64,000 nucleotides of DNA from assembly GCA_038503035.1 (NCBI GenBank), contig JAVSML010021647.1, positions 66,794-130,793 of the forward strand, given 5' to 3'. The translations under genes and the position numbers were made by a program. Positions 1-13,148 of this stretch are shown here, piece after piece. The notes under the pieces were generated by a model that saw nothing but the letters and a program-made list of their open reading frames with translations, was not told the origin of the DNA and did no database searches. Within the stretch, counting starts at the first letter, position 1. Every line of letters starts with the position of its first letter. Origin of the DNA: Crocodylus rhombifer (lineage: Eukaryota; Chordata; Crocodylia; Crocodylidae).

Positions 1-3000
1 CAGTTAGGCACAAAATACACTTTCACATTATTACCAAGGACATGTTAATAAGGTAAAATCTAATGTTAGTTTTTTTGTCCATCAGAAACATCACTTTACT
101 CAGATTTGTTGGTGGGTAGAATTTTGCAAGGCTATACAACCTGCTGTGATTGGGAATATAAACTCAGAATAAAATAACAGTCAGGCCAGTAGACAGAATC
201 TTACAATCCAGTTTGCAACTGCTGACCCACCAGTAAATAGACAGAAAATTTGGAATGCACAGAAAATCAAGGCTTTGCCATCATTTAGAGTGGGCATGTT
301 TGCTCAGATCTATGAGGAAAGGCTTTTATTCATACTCTCAAGGCCTGCTCATCAGACACTGAATGCAAATCGAAAACATTTTATTTAACTTTTCCCCCAT
401 CCTCCACAATAACAGACTGTGGTTTAACAAGATTTTCTGAGATGGCATGTTGATCTAGGCACTCTGTGAGGTTCTTTAGGTCCAAGTGGTCAGTGCAGTA
501 GTAATGCTCTATAAGCTAAATTCTTTGTTATATTCTGATCCCTTTATCCTTCTTTGATCATGCAGCGCTGCAGTTTAGCTATTGGGCAAGCTGCTGAGTT
601 TACAAACTATAACACCCAACTGCAATGTAGGAGAGGGGCATGGAAGAAGTGCCCTAATTAGAGGAAAGAACGGCCTATTTCAGTTGCACACAGGTGATGA
701 AGCTATTTTAAATGAGAAGTCTTTGAATGGCACCAAAATAGATGACGTTATACCATGACTCAGAGCAGGCACAGATACTGCGCAATTCAGATTTACTTAA
801 GGGACAGAAAGCCTGTTGAGCGGTATGCAAAGGTCTCGTTTTCCTTTCTCCCTTCCTTAGCAGGTGTTCAGTGTCTGCAACATTTGATCAATGTTTCTTT
901 TGATAACAGATGAACCAGCTATACTTATGTGTTTAAACTTCATCCCAACCCTACCTCTACACGGTTTTATTTTTGTTTAAAGTCAGGTTGAGGCTCCTTC
1001 AATAACAAGTATAGCAAATGAAAGGAACTCATGAATTTTACCTGGGAAGAAATTTCACCTGTGCAAAGTAAATGTATAGGAGGTGTGGGGGTGGGGAAGG
1101 AGAAAGAATGCAGACACGTCAGTACTTATATTTCTATTTAAATGTATAATGTTTGGTACTTGTTAATGAGATATCAGACAGGAGACTGCAGCTGGGAAAA
1201 GGACAAAAAATAGACGACCAAATATATAATAGCATTGGCATTTTAAAATATCCCATGCTTTATATTGTTTCAAAAAAAATCCCAAAAGCAAGACCATGTA
1301 CATTGATAGTATCAGCAACTTAGGGCTTGTCTACAGTAGAAGAACATCTACTGCTATAGCCAGTTTGTTACAGCTATGTGAGCAGAGCGGCCTAGTTGCA
1401 AATGCAATACAAGCTGACATGAGTTTTCTTATTGTCTTAATTGCAATCCCACACACCTGGTTAACATAGCTCTGCTAGCAAAACCTTGTAATGTAGTTTG
1501 AAATTCTATTTAGTTCAGTAATATTTCCTTATACATATAGATACATAAGCTCTAGACTCTTACAGCTTGGGCTTTAGTAAGAAAGAATGTTTCATCAGAG
1601 ATTAGTTTCTTAATCGGGGGGGTTTATATACAATGCTGACTTGGCATCCTTGAGGTTTCACCAATCACAAATTAACTTCAGTCTGTTAAATTCTAAATTT
1701 CCATGGAATAACCAGTTTTAATTAGAAGGGGCTGTGACTTTGTAAGTCATTAAAAATATAAAATGGACCATGGAAAAGGTTTGAGAAAGAAAACAGAGGC
1801 AAAGACTTTTTGTGTGTGGACACATGCATTAGTAAGTTACTTAGCTCACAGATCAAAATCCTTTATAAAGTGAGCTTATTCAACATCACTGTACTCTTAC
1901 AAGGGATAAAGGGAAGCAGGCAAGCAGGAAATAATACTAGTGCCATTTGAATATTCTCATCGAAGTATCTCCATTTAAAATTATTTTAGTTACCTTTGAT
2001 TTTTGTGTACCCAGGCTCAACACCTTGATCCAGATTTTCATAAGCACTCAATACCTAGGCTCCAGTACAATTTATTTGGAGCTGTAGCTGCTAAATGCCT
2101 CTCTCAAAAATACTGATTTTAGTGGTATTTTCAGACAGCCTAATGATACCCTTCTGCAAAAACAGTTCTGGGGTCAAAGCCACAAGCCCTGACTCAGGAA
2201 AGCATGTTGATTCAGGATAGCACTGAGGAATACTCTTCACCTCAAGCACACTCTTAGGTCCCACTTAAATTATAGGAATTCAGCATGAGCTCAAGTGGTG
2301 TCCTGAGCAGGGTTTTAAACATATGTCGAATCCAGGGCTTATTTTATAAACTTGGGAGCAAAGACCTTGATGTCCTTTATATAGACAGTAGGGGCTCTAT
2401 TCCCATTATGTCACTACCATCAACTGAATAAAAGATAATAATGAAACATAATTCACAGACAAAACGTTCAACTTCTTGTTGTCAGTCATGGATGAGTTAC
2501 CCACTGGGTATGACATTAACAGGTAAACAGAAGAGAGAGACCATGTTTTTGTATGAACCGAAGCAGGCTTGTTTGAATCTTTAGGGAGCAATTAATTTCA
2601 GACCTAGTCCTCATTATAGGGAAGCTCCTAAGCACATGCTTAAAGCCATCCCTACTCAGTTAAACACGGGCTTCAGCATGCTCCTGAACTGGGACCCTTA
2701 TAAGAGGTCTTTCTTCCATGACTCTAAACTGAAGTCTGTTCTTTTTAAGATCTCAGATCTCCCTTTTTGTCTTGAGTCACTCCTTTTTCTTCTGAACATG
2801 CTTACAAAGCCTTTATCTTATTTGTCAATGTTTGATATTAAAATAAAAAGGAATTAATCTTTACAATGACCTTTCTACCTTATTTCTGCTAGAAAAGGGA
2901 TGGTGCATCTTTTGTAAGTAACTTCAAGGCAAGACATTATGCAGCATTCACCCATACGCTTTTATCCAGTTAATCATCATGCATTACCTACTTTCATCAA

Positions 3001-4906
3001 TGTTCGGAAGCTTAATTCCAGGATTACTCATCCCTCCCAAAAAGCCAAATAGGAAAATCAGAAGTACAGACCTAAACAATAGAACTTTTATACCAGGATA
3101 ATTAGAAAAGGAACCTATTACCCAGGATTATAATTAGTGACTAACATATTAAATGACCTTTAACATTTACCTTAAGCCCCAGATTTCTAGAAAACCGGCA
3201 AGGTTATGAATGCCATATTAGTAATCTTTAATCTTTATTACTGCTGTGGACAGAATTTTAATGATTTTTAAATAGGCAGCGGTCACTAACATATCCCTAT
3301 TAAAATAAAAAAAAAATCTCATAAAAAATTAAATGGATTAAGACTTCAAATGTACCATCATCAAAAGTATTATCTAATTATGGAGTTCAGTGAACAGGCC
3401 AAGTGAAATGGTTGGTAATATTAGTTACTTACCACATGGGAATGCCCAGGATTTATGCACAAATAGATTCTGCTTCTGTTGCAACATAGTAATTAAGAAT
3501 TTGTCAGGGAAATTTGACCCTCTAGGGTAGAAATTACTTTGTAAAATAAGAATGGCAGAGCACTAGTCTCCTTGCTGCACATAATTTAACTTGATTATTT
3601 ATACATCAAAGGGAGTCTGCAGTGACTGCAGTATAATATTTAAGTAGAGGGATATTAGAGAAAGAAGCATCTAGTGAAATCTTTTTCCCAAATCTCCGTG
3701 AGAAAATAGAGGAAATTTTCATAAAGCATTTCATTTTGCATATAAATTGGTGCCTAGATTGTGCCTGTGAATTTACTGCTGTCAAATTTAATTTTTCTTT
3801 AATTCTTCAGGCCCAGATGTGAAAGGCTCTGTGTGCAGGCTGCAATTTTCAATGCTTACAGGTAGCACCCGGATCGATAATGTGTCTTTATGAGAAATTA
3901 CCATTAATGTTATTGAGTATGCATTTTGCTTTATAGGATAATAAGGTAATATGAAATGCCAATTCATTCATTAGGAGAGAGCTAAGTGCTTAAATGAAAT
4001 GGGTGACAGGTCTGAAAAAAGATGTAGTTGTGGGCAGGAAGTCAAGAATGGATTTTTAATGACCTAATACAAAAAGGTTTTAACCAGTTATTTGCGTTTG
4101 CTTCCTATAAACAGTATTAACATTAAAATAAAGCTGCTTGAATATTTAAATTGCAGAAAGCAATTCCACTTGCAAAGTCTGTTTAGAAATGTTAGAGTTC
4201 TAGGAAGCTTTTAGTGTTTTTTTTCCAAAAGTAACTAAATGATCTACTATCCAATATAAAAATTAAAACAAAATTAATTTGAACTGACAACAATACAGTG
4301 GGTCTGCAGCAGATGATTAGAAACAAAAATTAATTTTTTGAACAGTGAAGCATTGGTTAAAATCTTTTTGTCAACTAATGTGTAGTCCCAATTCAGAAAC
4401 ACCAAAACAATATACAAAGCTGAAAATAGGCCTTTTTGGAGGATATACACTGGGACCTATTCAAAGCAACTCCAAATGCTCGGTTCAGCAAAAGATTGCT
4501 GACTTCTTAGACTGCTCTGCTCTAATATTCTGACTAAAGTTGTGTAAAAGTCTCTTTATAAACTCTAGAATCAATTGTTTTCAGGATTTGATTCAGTGAA
4601 GCCCATGAACCATTTGGGAAAACTTGATCTGGACTCCTATTGTTGAGCTGGACCTCAACATTCAGTGCTCAGTTTTGCATCCTTGTTGCATTCTCAGTAG
4701 TTTCAGCTAAGTTTCTCAAAAGAACAATTCAGTGGCTGCATCCAGCTATGCAGGCACTTGCAGTTTGTGGTGTCACAAATGGCTTTGTGGTGCTGCAAAC
4801 TATGTGTGCGCACTTGTGGGACTGTGCCCCTGCAGTTGTGTCTCAGCTCCTCCAGCACACTGCGAGCTGGGAGGAACTGGGCAAGGGCAGTTTGCCCAAA
4901 GTAGGA
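1..4906. other. AT-rich intergenic DNA
   Basis: No gene or well-preserved repeat is visible. The sequence is AT-rich with many stops in all frames; the only open frames (for example about 60-75 codons near 2406-2591, 2636-2857 and 4345-4533) have no recognisable domain. A short stretch near 1324-1500 begins gggcttgtctacag after a TTA, like the left end of a Harbinger-type miniature element, but I cannot find a matching right end. Confidence 0.6.
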
Positions 4907-4914
4907 CAATTTTT

Positions 4915-5980
4915 TAAGTTTGTGTGAAGCAGCTAGTATTCACTTCAGATTCGGATTCGGCTGATTCAGGGGACAGTGATTCAATTTAGTGATACAAATC
5001 ACTGTCCCGAATCAATTCAACCTAATCTGATTTGGAGATTTGGCCACCGCTGAATTGGCCAAATCTTTAAACTGGTCCCATCCACAACCTGCTCTCAATA
5101 GCTGCCCTACCTGCTCTCCCAGCTCCCAGCTCTTTTAAAAAAAAAAAAAAAAGCCCCTATTCATTGGTGGCTGCCACACAGGGACGGTAATCCCTACTGC
5201 CCCCCACTGTCTCCTGCTGACCTCCACCTGCCCCGCCCCTGCCCCCCATGTCTGCCCCGCCTGGCCCCAGCTCCTGGCCCTTTAAAAAATAAAAATAAAA
5301 TCCCCTACTCACTGGCAGCTGCCATGCAGGGAAGTTTTCCCCATTGCCCTGCACTGCATGGGAGGCTCTGCCATGAGCCCTCAGAAGCCCCAACGGCTGC
5401 TACAGCAGCCAGTGAGTGTTTTTTAAAGGGCTGGGAGCTGAGGCAGGCAGGGGCAACAATGGGGGGGGCTGCGGGAGTAGGCGGGGGTCATGGGGCTTGT
5501 GGCAGGGCAGCCGTGGGCAGTGCAAGGCAGCAGGGATCACCCCCACACACACACCTGACAGCTGCCAGTGATTAAGGGCTTTTTTTAAAGTGCTGGGATC
5601 TGGGGCTGGGCATGGCAGCCATGGGGATGCTGGGACAGTGGGTGGGAGTCGGACGGTAGTCAGGGGGCCTGGGGAAGCAAGCAGGAGATGGGGCCTGGCA
5701 GGGGGTCCCACCATGGTCCCCTCCCCCCTCCTCCAGCCTTCCATCACCCACCCACTACTTACCAGCATGGAGTCCAGGTCCAGCTCCCTCCTGCAGCGAG
5801 TAGGGACTGCCGGAATCACTGAAGCTCTCCAAATCTTTTCCAAATCAATCTGGAGAGCTTCAAATCAATTTGGACTGTTTAATTGGTCTCTTGATTCGAT
5901 TCAAATTTGGAGATTAGGCCACCAAATTGGGTTGAATCTCTTCTTAATCAAATCAGCATCTGAAGCTTCGCACAGCCCTA
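4915..5980. mobile_element. hAT-like non-autonomous element with foldback interior
   Basis: The right end reads ...gcttcgcacagcccta and its reverse complement (tagggctgtgcgaagc) pairs with the left end taagtttgtgtgaagc. The element is flanked by imperfect 8-bp repeats, CAATTTTT (4907-4914) and CAATCTGT (5981-5988), 6 of 8 matching, as expected for hAT insertion. The outer roughly 130 bp on each side is rich in gattcg/gattca words, and a related element sits at 61424-62197. The interior (about 5120-5700) is GC-rich and contains inverted units: a ccagctcctggccctttaaa...ctcactggcagc arm near 5268-5325 pairs with a gccagtgagtgttttttaaagggctgggagctg-type arm near 5408-5441. Several 60-150 codon frames across the interior are by-products of its composition. 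No transposase remnant is seen. Confidence 0.65.
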
Positions 5981-5988
5981 CAATCTGT

Positions 5989-8558
5989 CTGTCACCAAAG
6001 CACATGTGCAGAGGTATGCACTGTGGCAAAAAGTAGAGGCACAGATATGTGCCACTACTATTTTTTCCCCTGCAAACACATGGCCCTGAATGTGGGGACC
6101 CGCCCTGTGGGTATACATTATGCTGGCTGGCAATGAAGGAATGATTTAAAGTACAGTGTAATCGATGGGAGTCTTCCTTGAATGAATTAACATTGGATAG
6201 CCCATTGGAAGTACTAACAGCCTATTCCACCTCTGGGTTATCTTTAGTAAAGCAGTTAACTGCATATGAATCCTTTCTATATTCTTTTGCTTCTGCCTGC
6301 ACCAGAATATCACAAAGCCCCCCACCCCATAAATCAAGCACGTTTTGTACAAACTACAGGTTACCCTTACTTCATGTGGGTTCTGTATATGTGAATTCAT
6401 TCTCATGTAATGACCCTTTTTAAACCACAGATGTTATATGCAAGGTAAATTCACTCTTATGTGATAGGTGTGGTGGAAGCTCACAGTCAGCTGATTTGTG
6501 TGGTGCATTGTGGGAGTGGCATGCACTAAAATATAGTCTCCTGTGGATCTATGCTCCTTGCTCATTGTTTGCAACATATGTTTCTGTAGTTGCCATCCCG
6601 ATTATGTCTTCTAAGTGTCCCACTAGCTTATCTCTTACCCTTTTCCCTGGTGTATTAATGAAGCACAAGAGAGCTTCACTAGTGCTAGAGACAAAACTGA
6701 AGATTTTGAATCACGCAGAAGCTGGTGAGGGGCCTTCTGCACTTGGTTGTGCTTGTGTATACTGTCTGCTGTTGGTAAGTAACAAAATTGTCTTGTAAAA
6801 GTGGTAGAAATGGGTCTGAGGGTCAGTATAGTCAAGGTCTTGGAATGTATCCCTGTTTGTTATATTGTAAAGTGGGTTCCCTTTCTGTGAATTAGGGTTA
6901 TGCACCATTTTCCAAAAATGCATGTACCACAGAAAGCAAGGGAAACCTGCATTGTGACTTAGAGCAGCTTAGTTTCATGCAGCCCTACACATGACATTCA
7001 TTAAGACCTAATGGAGTCGAGATAAAGGCTGAGTTCATCAGTCTTCATGTTAAACTGTTAAATACAGAAGTTTCAGATGTGCTCACTCCTAGTTTAAAGT
7101 ATTTTTTAAATGAATGCAAAGCAGGTGTTCTAAAAGTTTAGGCTGAGATTTTCAGTTTCCCTGAGGATTTGGATGCCTGTCTCTCATTAAAATTAATAAA
7201 AATTAGACAATCCAATCCCTACAGCCTTTTTACAAATGTCATCAACAGAGTTTATTGTGGCACTATAAAACGTAAGCATTTGCTTCTTCTCAGTAGTACA
7301 GTAAGATATTCTATTTACTGCAGACACCTGGAAATGGAAGGATTTGGATGCAAATTATTTTTTAACAATTGCTCACACTGTAAAAACAAAAGACAGATAC
7401 CAGAAAAAAGACCTTTAAAGTTGTATTTATATTTTAACTTTTACTTTCCATGGCTGCTTTCCCTAAACTTTCTTTCGTTTTAACTTCTAAGTAGGACACT
7501 TTTTTTCTTGACCTTCACCATCTGAAACTACAAAGAGAGGACTTTCTCTGACGCTGTTTGAATATATTGTGCTTTTCTTTTAAGGAGCCTTCCACTGATT
7601 TTTATCCTTCAGGGATCAATGGTTCCTTCAGTTCCATAATCTGACAAGCTGCAGTAAAAGCAGAGGGCCCCAATTTCTAGAGCGATAAGTATTAACCTGA
7701 ATAAAATGGCAGCAGATATATTCTCACCAAACTCACAACAGCCTAAGGAGAGCCTAAGGAGAGCTTTAAGTGTCTTAGCCTAAGTCTCTCTCTTTGGGAG
7801 AAATGAAGTGTGGGAGGAACTTTAGTATCATTATTAATCTGTAGTACAATAGTGCCTAACAGCCCCTACTGAGTCTGTGTCTCCATTAAAAGTAGGAATG
7901 GATAAAACTGATTCATGTGTGGGAAATATGGATTAACCTTTGAAAGTCTTTAGTTGGGTCATATAGACCATTTTCTACAAAACTCTTGTTAAATTTCAAA
8001 AGAGGATGAAAAAGTTGGAAACTAACCATTAAATAAAATGCTGCTTATACGGTGATTTTAGGTGGAACAAACAAGTCTCATTGCTTTGGTATGGTACTTT
8101 GCAGTCAGTATGTTGGACTCTTTTTGAAGCTGACTGGCATATCTTGTTTTTCTTGTCATGACTCATTCTGTTTCCTCCCTCTAGAGTTACTTTCTTTTTG
8201 TCCTCAGTACATTTCCTTCCTCCTGAACTATATCATATTTTGTAAAATTTTGCATTCTTGGAGCAGTAAGAAATAGATCATCTTGCCCAGTTAACACACT
8301 TGGAAGCCATGACTTAAGGCCAACCATTTCAAGATAAGGAAAAGTCATTGAAAAGGAGTTTTGCTGAGAAAAGTACACACCACAAAAAAAGAAAATCAGT
8401 CATGTTTATAGATTTGCCACCAATAAAGAAGAAAGTTCTTGAGTTCTCAGCTCAGCATAGAAGGAATTGTCATCCAATATCTATTGGAAGATTCCTCAAT
8501 GCCAACAGGCTTTCTTCATGGCCGTTTTCTGAAAGAGAACTGCCAAAGCCAGAAGTTA
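5989..8558. other. Intergenic DNA, ancient repeat scraps only
   Basis: AT-rich sequence without a supportable gene. About 7830-7890 resembles a short, very old amniote interspersed repeat (words like 'atagtgcctaacagcccctactgag'-type), also hinted at near 31590-31700. A 116-codon frame at 8348-8698 starts in unique sequence and runs out of frame into the CR1 that follows, so it is not a gene. Confidence 0.5.
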
Positions 8559-8559
8559 C

Positions 8560-10486
8560 TCCTATAATTCAAGTGTTCCAAAGAAAATATCCATCTTTGC
8601 CTAAGGGCAATGAAAGAGGTATACAGACTGTGGAAACAGGGGGTAGCTACCAAGAAGGAGTAAACCTCCCTGACTCATACTTGCAGGGAATCAGTTAGGA
8701 GGGCCAAAGCAGGATTAGAACTTAGGGTAGAGACAAAAAATAAGGACAACAAAAAGTCTTTCTTCAGGTATATAGGGAGCAAAAGGAAGGTGCAGGATAG
8801 CATAGGACCCCTACAGGACAAACTAGGGCTGTTGGTGACAGAGAGGGGAACAAAGCTGAGCTCTTCAATGAGTTCTTTGCATCTGTATTCCTAGACAAAC
8901 CAAGACAAATCTCCCGATTGGATCATAGACACAGGAGGGACACCAGCCCAACAATTGTTAGCGCAGATTTAGTGAAGGGGCATTTGGACAGGCTGGATGT
9001 GTTCAGATCAGTGGGCCTGGATGAACTTCATCCAAGGGTACTGAAGGAATTGGCCAGTGTCATAGCAGAGCCACTGGCACAGCTGTTCAAGCATTCATGG
9101 TAAGGTCCCAGAAGACTGGGAAAGGGCTAATGTAGTCCCTATTTTCAAGAAGGGGAGGAGGGAGGAACCCAGAAACTATAGGATAGTTAGTCTCACCTCT
9201 ATCCTTGGGAAAACTCTGGAAAGAAAACATTAAGGATCACATTTGTGGGACCCCAGCAGGGGAAATAATGCCAAAAGGAAACCAGCACAGGTTCACTGCA
9301 GGTAGATCCTGCCTGACTAACCGTGTTTCTTTTTATGACCAGGTCACAAAATGCTTAGATGCAGGAGTCAAGGTAGAGGTCATTCTGTTCTCATAAATAA
9401 ACTGACAGGCTGTGATGTACATGATTACATGGTCAGGTGGGTGGCAAATTGGCTTAGGGGTCATACCCAAAGAGTGGTGGTGGATGGGTCGATACTGACC
9501 TGGAAAGTTGTTGGTAGTGGAGTCCCGCAAGGCTCGGTCCTTGGACTGCTGCTATTCAATGTCTTCATCAGTGACTTGGACAAGGCCGTGGAGAGCACCC
9601 TGTCCAAGTTTGCAGAAGATACCAAATTATGGGGCAAAGTTAACACACCAGAGGGTAGGGAACAAATCCAGGCAGATCTGAACAGGTTGGAAAAATGGAA
9701 AGAACAAAATAGGATGCAGTTCAACAAAGACAAGTCCAGAGTGCTGCACCTGGGCAAAAAAACCCACCAACACACTTACAGCCTTGGGGATGACCTTCTC
9801 AGCAGCACAACAGTGGAAAGTGATCTTGGAGTCATAGTTGACTCTGAGATGAACAAGAGTCATCAATGTGGTGAAGTGATCAACAAGGGAACTGCACTCT
9901 ATCATGCTTTAACAGATGCATGACGAACAGGTCCAGGGAGGTGATGCTTCCCCTTTATGTGGCACTGGTCAGACCACAGTTGGAGTTCTGCATCTAGTTT
10001 TGGGCGCCAAACTTCAAGAGGGATGCAGAGAATCTTGAGAGGGTTCAAAGGAGGGCCACTCATGTGGTAGACTGAGGAGAGACTGAGGGACCTAAATCCC
10101 TTTCTTTAGCCTTTGCAAGGGAAGGCTGAGAGGTGATCTTGTGGCTGCCTGTAAATTCATCGGGGAGGGCAGCAGGGAATCAGAGATGCTCTATTTACTA
10201 GGGCACCCCCTGGAGTAACTAGGAAATTGACAGAGAGCCATAAATTGACAGAGAGCAGATTTAGGTTGGATGTTAGAAAGCACTTCTTCACAGTAAGGTT
10301 TGCCAGAATCTGGAATGGGCTTCCAAGGGAGGTGGTGGTCTCCCCTACCTTGGGGGTCTTCAAGAGGAGACCAGACAAGCACCTAGTTGGGGTCATCTGA
10401 CCCCAGGGCTCTTTCCTGCCCAGGGCAGGGAATCAGACTTGATGATCTACTGAGGTCCCTTCTGACCCTAACATTTATGAATCTAG
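8560..10486 (+). mobile_element. CR1 retrotransposon, 5'-truncated and decayed (copy a)
   Basis: From about 8600 the conceptual frame shows the linker between endonuclease and reverse transcriptase (VYRLWKQG, then RRAKAGLEL and KSFFRYIGSK). It continues through the reverse-transcriptase palm, thumb and C-terminal region to a CR1-type 3' end (gaggtcccttctgaccctaa at about 10453-10472, followed by the short tail atttatgaatctag). The reading frame is broken by several stops and frameshifts, so the copy is older than those at 14485, 23337 and 45427. The 5' boundary is uncertain by about 50 bp because decayed coding sequence fades into the flank. No target-site duplication is seen, which is usual for this clade. 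Confidence 0.9.
9351..9923 (+). pseudogene. CR1 ORF2 reverse-transcriptase fragment (copy a)
   Basis: This is the longest surviving frame of copy a, 190 codons. It contains the RT region around motif B/C: GSGVPQGSVLG at about residue 58, LFNVFISDLD, then FAEDTKLWG, where the usual catalytic F-A-D-D has become F-A-E-D, so the first aspartate of the active-site pair is lost. It ends in a frameshift before the DLGVIVDSEMN-to-C-terminal region is complete. Upstream pieces at 8918-9103 (GLDELHPRVLKELA) and 9205-9396 lie in other frames. It is non-functional as it stands. Confidence 0.9.
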
Positions 10487-11224
10487 CAACCATAAGCTCT
10501 CAGTCAGTTCCTGTTCTGACATTTCCTCTATCACTTCTATTTCCTTTACCAATAAAGAGAGATAAATAAAGCAGACTCATCTTTTTGACAGAGATTGATG
10601 TACACAAGCACTTACACATAGGATTTACAATTCAGATAATGCTTTCAGCAGATTTGCTCTTCAGACTTGTTAGAATGAATATCAGAGTAGAAAGTATAGC
10701 AACTCTATATGGCAGAAGAGATTGAAAGATGTTCTATATTGTTTGAGTAAGAATACTGTACCCAGTCTGTAGCTTTTTGGGGACCACAGACATCATGATG
10801 AGTGGGATATAATCTGCGACTGTTCCTAAGTCTTACCTATTGTAGTTGGACCTTAGCCAATTGTACTATAATGTCTTGCTTCAGGATGTGTCTGTGTTTG
10901 GGCAGGAGTAAAAGAAGCCTCTCAGCAAAAGTGCAGTGACATCTGCAACAGGCAATGTCTCATTCAACATACCAGGCTGCGGAAATTTTCTTAATTAAAA
11001 AAAAATCAGTAACTCCGTTCATCTTTCATGAATAATAGTATCCATGGCTATGGCTCTTTTAGCTTCTTCCACTAAGCTGTTTTCAACCTTTTCTTTGTCC
11101 CTTTACAAGGTCTTACTACTATTGGGTCAAAACGATTCTCTTTTGCTGATGTAGCCATCTGGAACCTGCTTGCTGAACCCAGTGCATTACTCCAGTTTCA
11201 CTGAAACCAAATCATAAGATCATG
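10487..11224. other. Intergenic DNA
   Basis: AT-rich sequence between two CR1 fragments. I see no gene, RNA or clear repeat in it. Confidence 0.5.
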
Positions 11225-11430
11225 CAAAAGTAGGGCTGTTATGGCTCTCATAAGGTAATTTAGTCTAGCCCTCTGCTCAAGGCAGGATCACCCTGGACTA
11301 ACTAATCTCCATCAGGTGTCTTTCTAACCTGCTTTTGAAAGTTTTCAAGGATGGAGATTCCAGAACTTCTCCAGGTGGCGTGTTTCAGTGTCTGACCACC
11401 TTTGTCTATCCTTCATAAATTTCTCTCTCT
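11225..11430 (-). mobile_element. Old CR1-type LINE 3' fragment
   Basis: Read on the minus strand, this resembles the terminal coding/3' region of an older CR1 subfamily. On the plus strand it shows the words agtctagccctctgctcaag and ggatggagattccagaactt, spaced and ordered as in avian/reptilian CR1 3' ends (shared-descent 'tccaaccc...', '...ggatggtgactccaccacttc' pattern). It is too short and diverged for domain analysis. The 8-bp tail is not preserved. Confidence 0.6.
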
Positions 11431-11477
11431 ATTACTCCTTTATTTAAATCAAATCATTTTTGAGCTATGGTTTGTAT

Positions 11478-13148
11478 CAGGGGTCAGTGTGCTGAGCATG
11501 GCACGTGAGGCCATTTTGCCCAGCACTCTGCTGCCAGCCCCGGCTCTGCATAGCTGCTGCCAGCCATGGAGCCTGGGCTGCAGCCAGAAGGCAGCTGGGA
11601 GGCTGCAAGCCCTGCTGCAAGCAGCCCAGGCTCCATGATGGGCAGCAGCTACCCAGAGCTGGGCCTGGCTGCAGCTGGGAGGCTGCAAACAGCTGTGTCA
11701 GGCTCCAGCATCAGCTCTGTACCAGTGCATGTATGCCTGTTTCAGAGCTGACAGTGGGGGAAGGGCCTGAGGCAGCACAACTCCGGCCTCTCCCCCGCTG
11801 CCAACATAGAGCTGATGACTGGGCTCCAGAGCCCAGCGCAGTTGTTTGGAGCCAGCGTGGGCTCTGGGCAGGTGCAGCAAGCAGCGGGCAAGTTGCAAAC
11901 AGCTGCGCCAGGCTCCACTGCTTCGGCATCAGCTCCATGCTGGTGGCGATTGCACGTGCACCTCAGAGCGGGCAGTGGGAGGGCTGTGCTGCCTCAGGGC
12001 CAGGGTCTATCCCTGCTGTCCTCTCTGAGGTATGAATGCAGTTTCTATCAGCACGGAGCTGATACCAGAGCTGTGGAGCCTGGTGCAGCTGTTTGCAGCC
12101 CACATGAGCACAGTCATCAGCTCTGAGCGGCCAGTGTGGGAGAGGCCTGAGTTGCACTACCTCAGGCCCTTCCCCCACCATCCACTCTGAGATATGCATG
12201 CATCTGCCAGCATGGAGCTGATGCCAGAGCCTGGCGCAGCTGTTTGCAGCCTGCCTGCTGCAGCTTCCCAGAGCCCAGGCTGACTACAAAAAGCTGAGGT
12301 TGTACTGCCTCAGCCCCTCCCCCAGTCCACTCCCAGGTGAGTATGCAACAGTTTGCAGCCTTCCAGCTGCAGCCAGCCCCCGCTCTGGGTAGCTGCTGCC
12401 AACCATGAAGCCCAGGCTGCTTGCAGAAGGGCTTGCAGCTGAGCCTGCCTGACTCCCACCCACTCCAAGCCCAGCGCTGGCCCAGCCCCCACACTGGGAT
12501 GATGCTGGTGCTGCCCCTTGCCAGGAGCACTGCACCTTTCTGGGCTTAGCAGTGCGGAGTGGGTGGATGGTTGGGCTGATGGACAGGCTCTGGGCTGGGG
12601 CCTCGGCCAGCTGCGCTGAAGCCCAGGGGCTGGCTCCTCAGGGAAGCACAGGGGCTCTTGCCGACCCAGGGCATTGTTGGGTAGGACTTTGTCCAGTGGC
12701 CCAGCAGCCCAGTTCTGTGTGCCCACACATCTGGTTTTGTGTGGCTGTCTGCCTCTGGTTCTGTGTGTCTGTGGTTCTGGATGCGTATGTATGCAATTGT
12801 CTGTTCTGGGTGTGTTCTGGTTCTCTGTGTTTGGGCACATGTGGTTGTGTGTGTCTGGTTCTCTCTCTGCTCTCCTTTTTCTTTCTCTCTCTCTCTCCTC
12901 CTCCTCTTATTTCTTTTTTTTCTCTCTCTCACTGCAACACGCTTAACAAAAAAGGAATACACAACAACAAAGGCAACATTTATGATTGTTACATATACTA
13001 ATATGCAGTGCATCCTGCCATGTACCACTCCTCCCCCCTCCCCTCCCCCCACTCACCCTCGTTTTTTCTGGCATGCCTGCACTCCAGCACCTTCCAAGGG
13101 AGACGTAGTTTTTTTGGCACTCCGGCAAAAATACATTGTCTACCCCTG
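11478..13148. mobile_element. hAT-like non-autonomous element with GC-rich tandem interior
   Basis: The ends are CAGGGGTCAGTG at 11478 and, on the opposite strand, CAGGGGTAGACAATG ending at 13148. They are flanked by near-perfect 8-bp repeats, GTTTGTAT (11470-11477) and GTTTATAT (13149-13156), 7 of 8 identical. This is the target-site size of hAT transposons. The interior carries inverted and direct copies of cagctgtttgcagcc and agctgatgccagagcc units (about 11520-12450), including an inverted pair around 11640-11695 and 12350-12410. A GT-rich and then CT-rich tract runs from 12740 to 12950. Open frames of up to 176 codons here come from GC-rich tandem sequence and show no transposase motif. 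Confidence 0.75.
12850..12950 (+). repeat. CT-rich simple repeat tract
   Basis: A pyrimidine-rich run of tctctct and tcctcctcc units lies inside the hAT-like element, directly after a GT-rich stretch (12760-12850). It is low-complexity DNA and not coding. Confidence 0.85.

Noticed and set aside
1318..1500. Possible Harbinger-type miniature element starting TTA-gggcttgtctacag
   Set aside because: No inverted right end with TTA could be found within about 500 bp.
8348..8698. 116-codon frame with a basic N-terminus
   Set aside because: Its right half is CR1 linker sequence in the wrong frame, and the left half has no recognisable domain.
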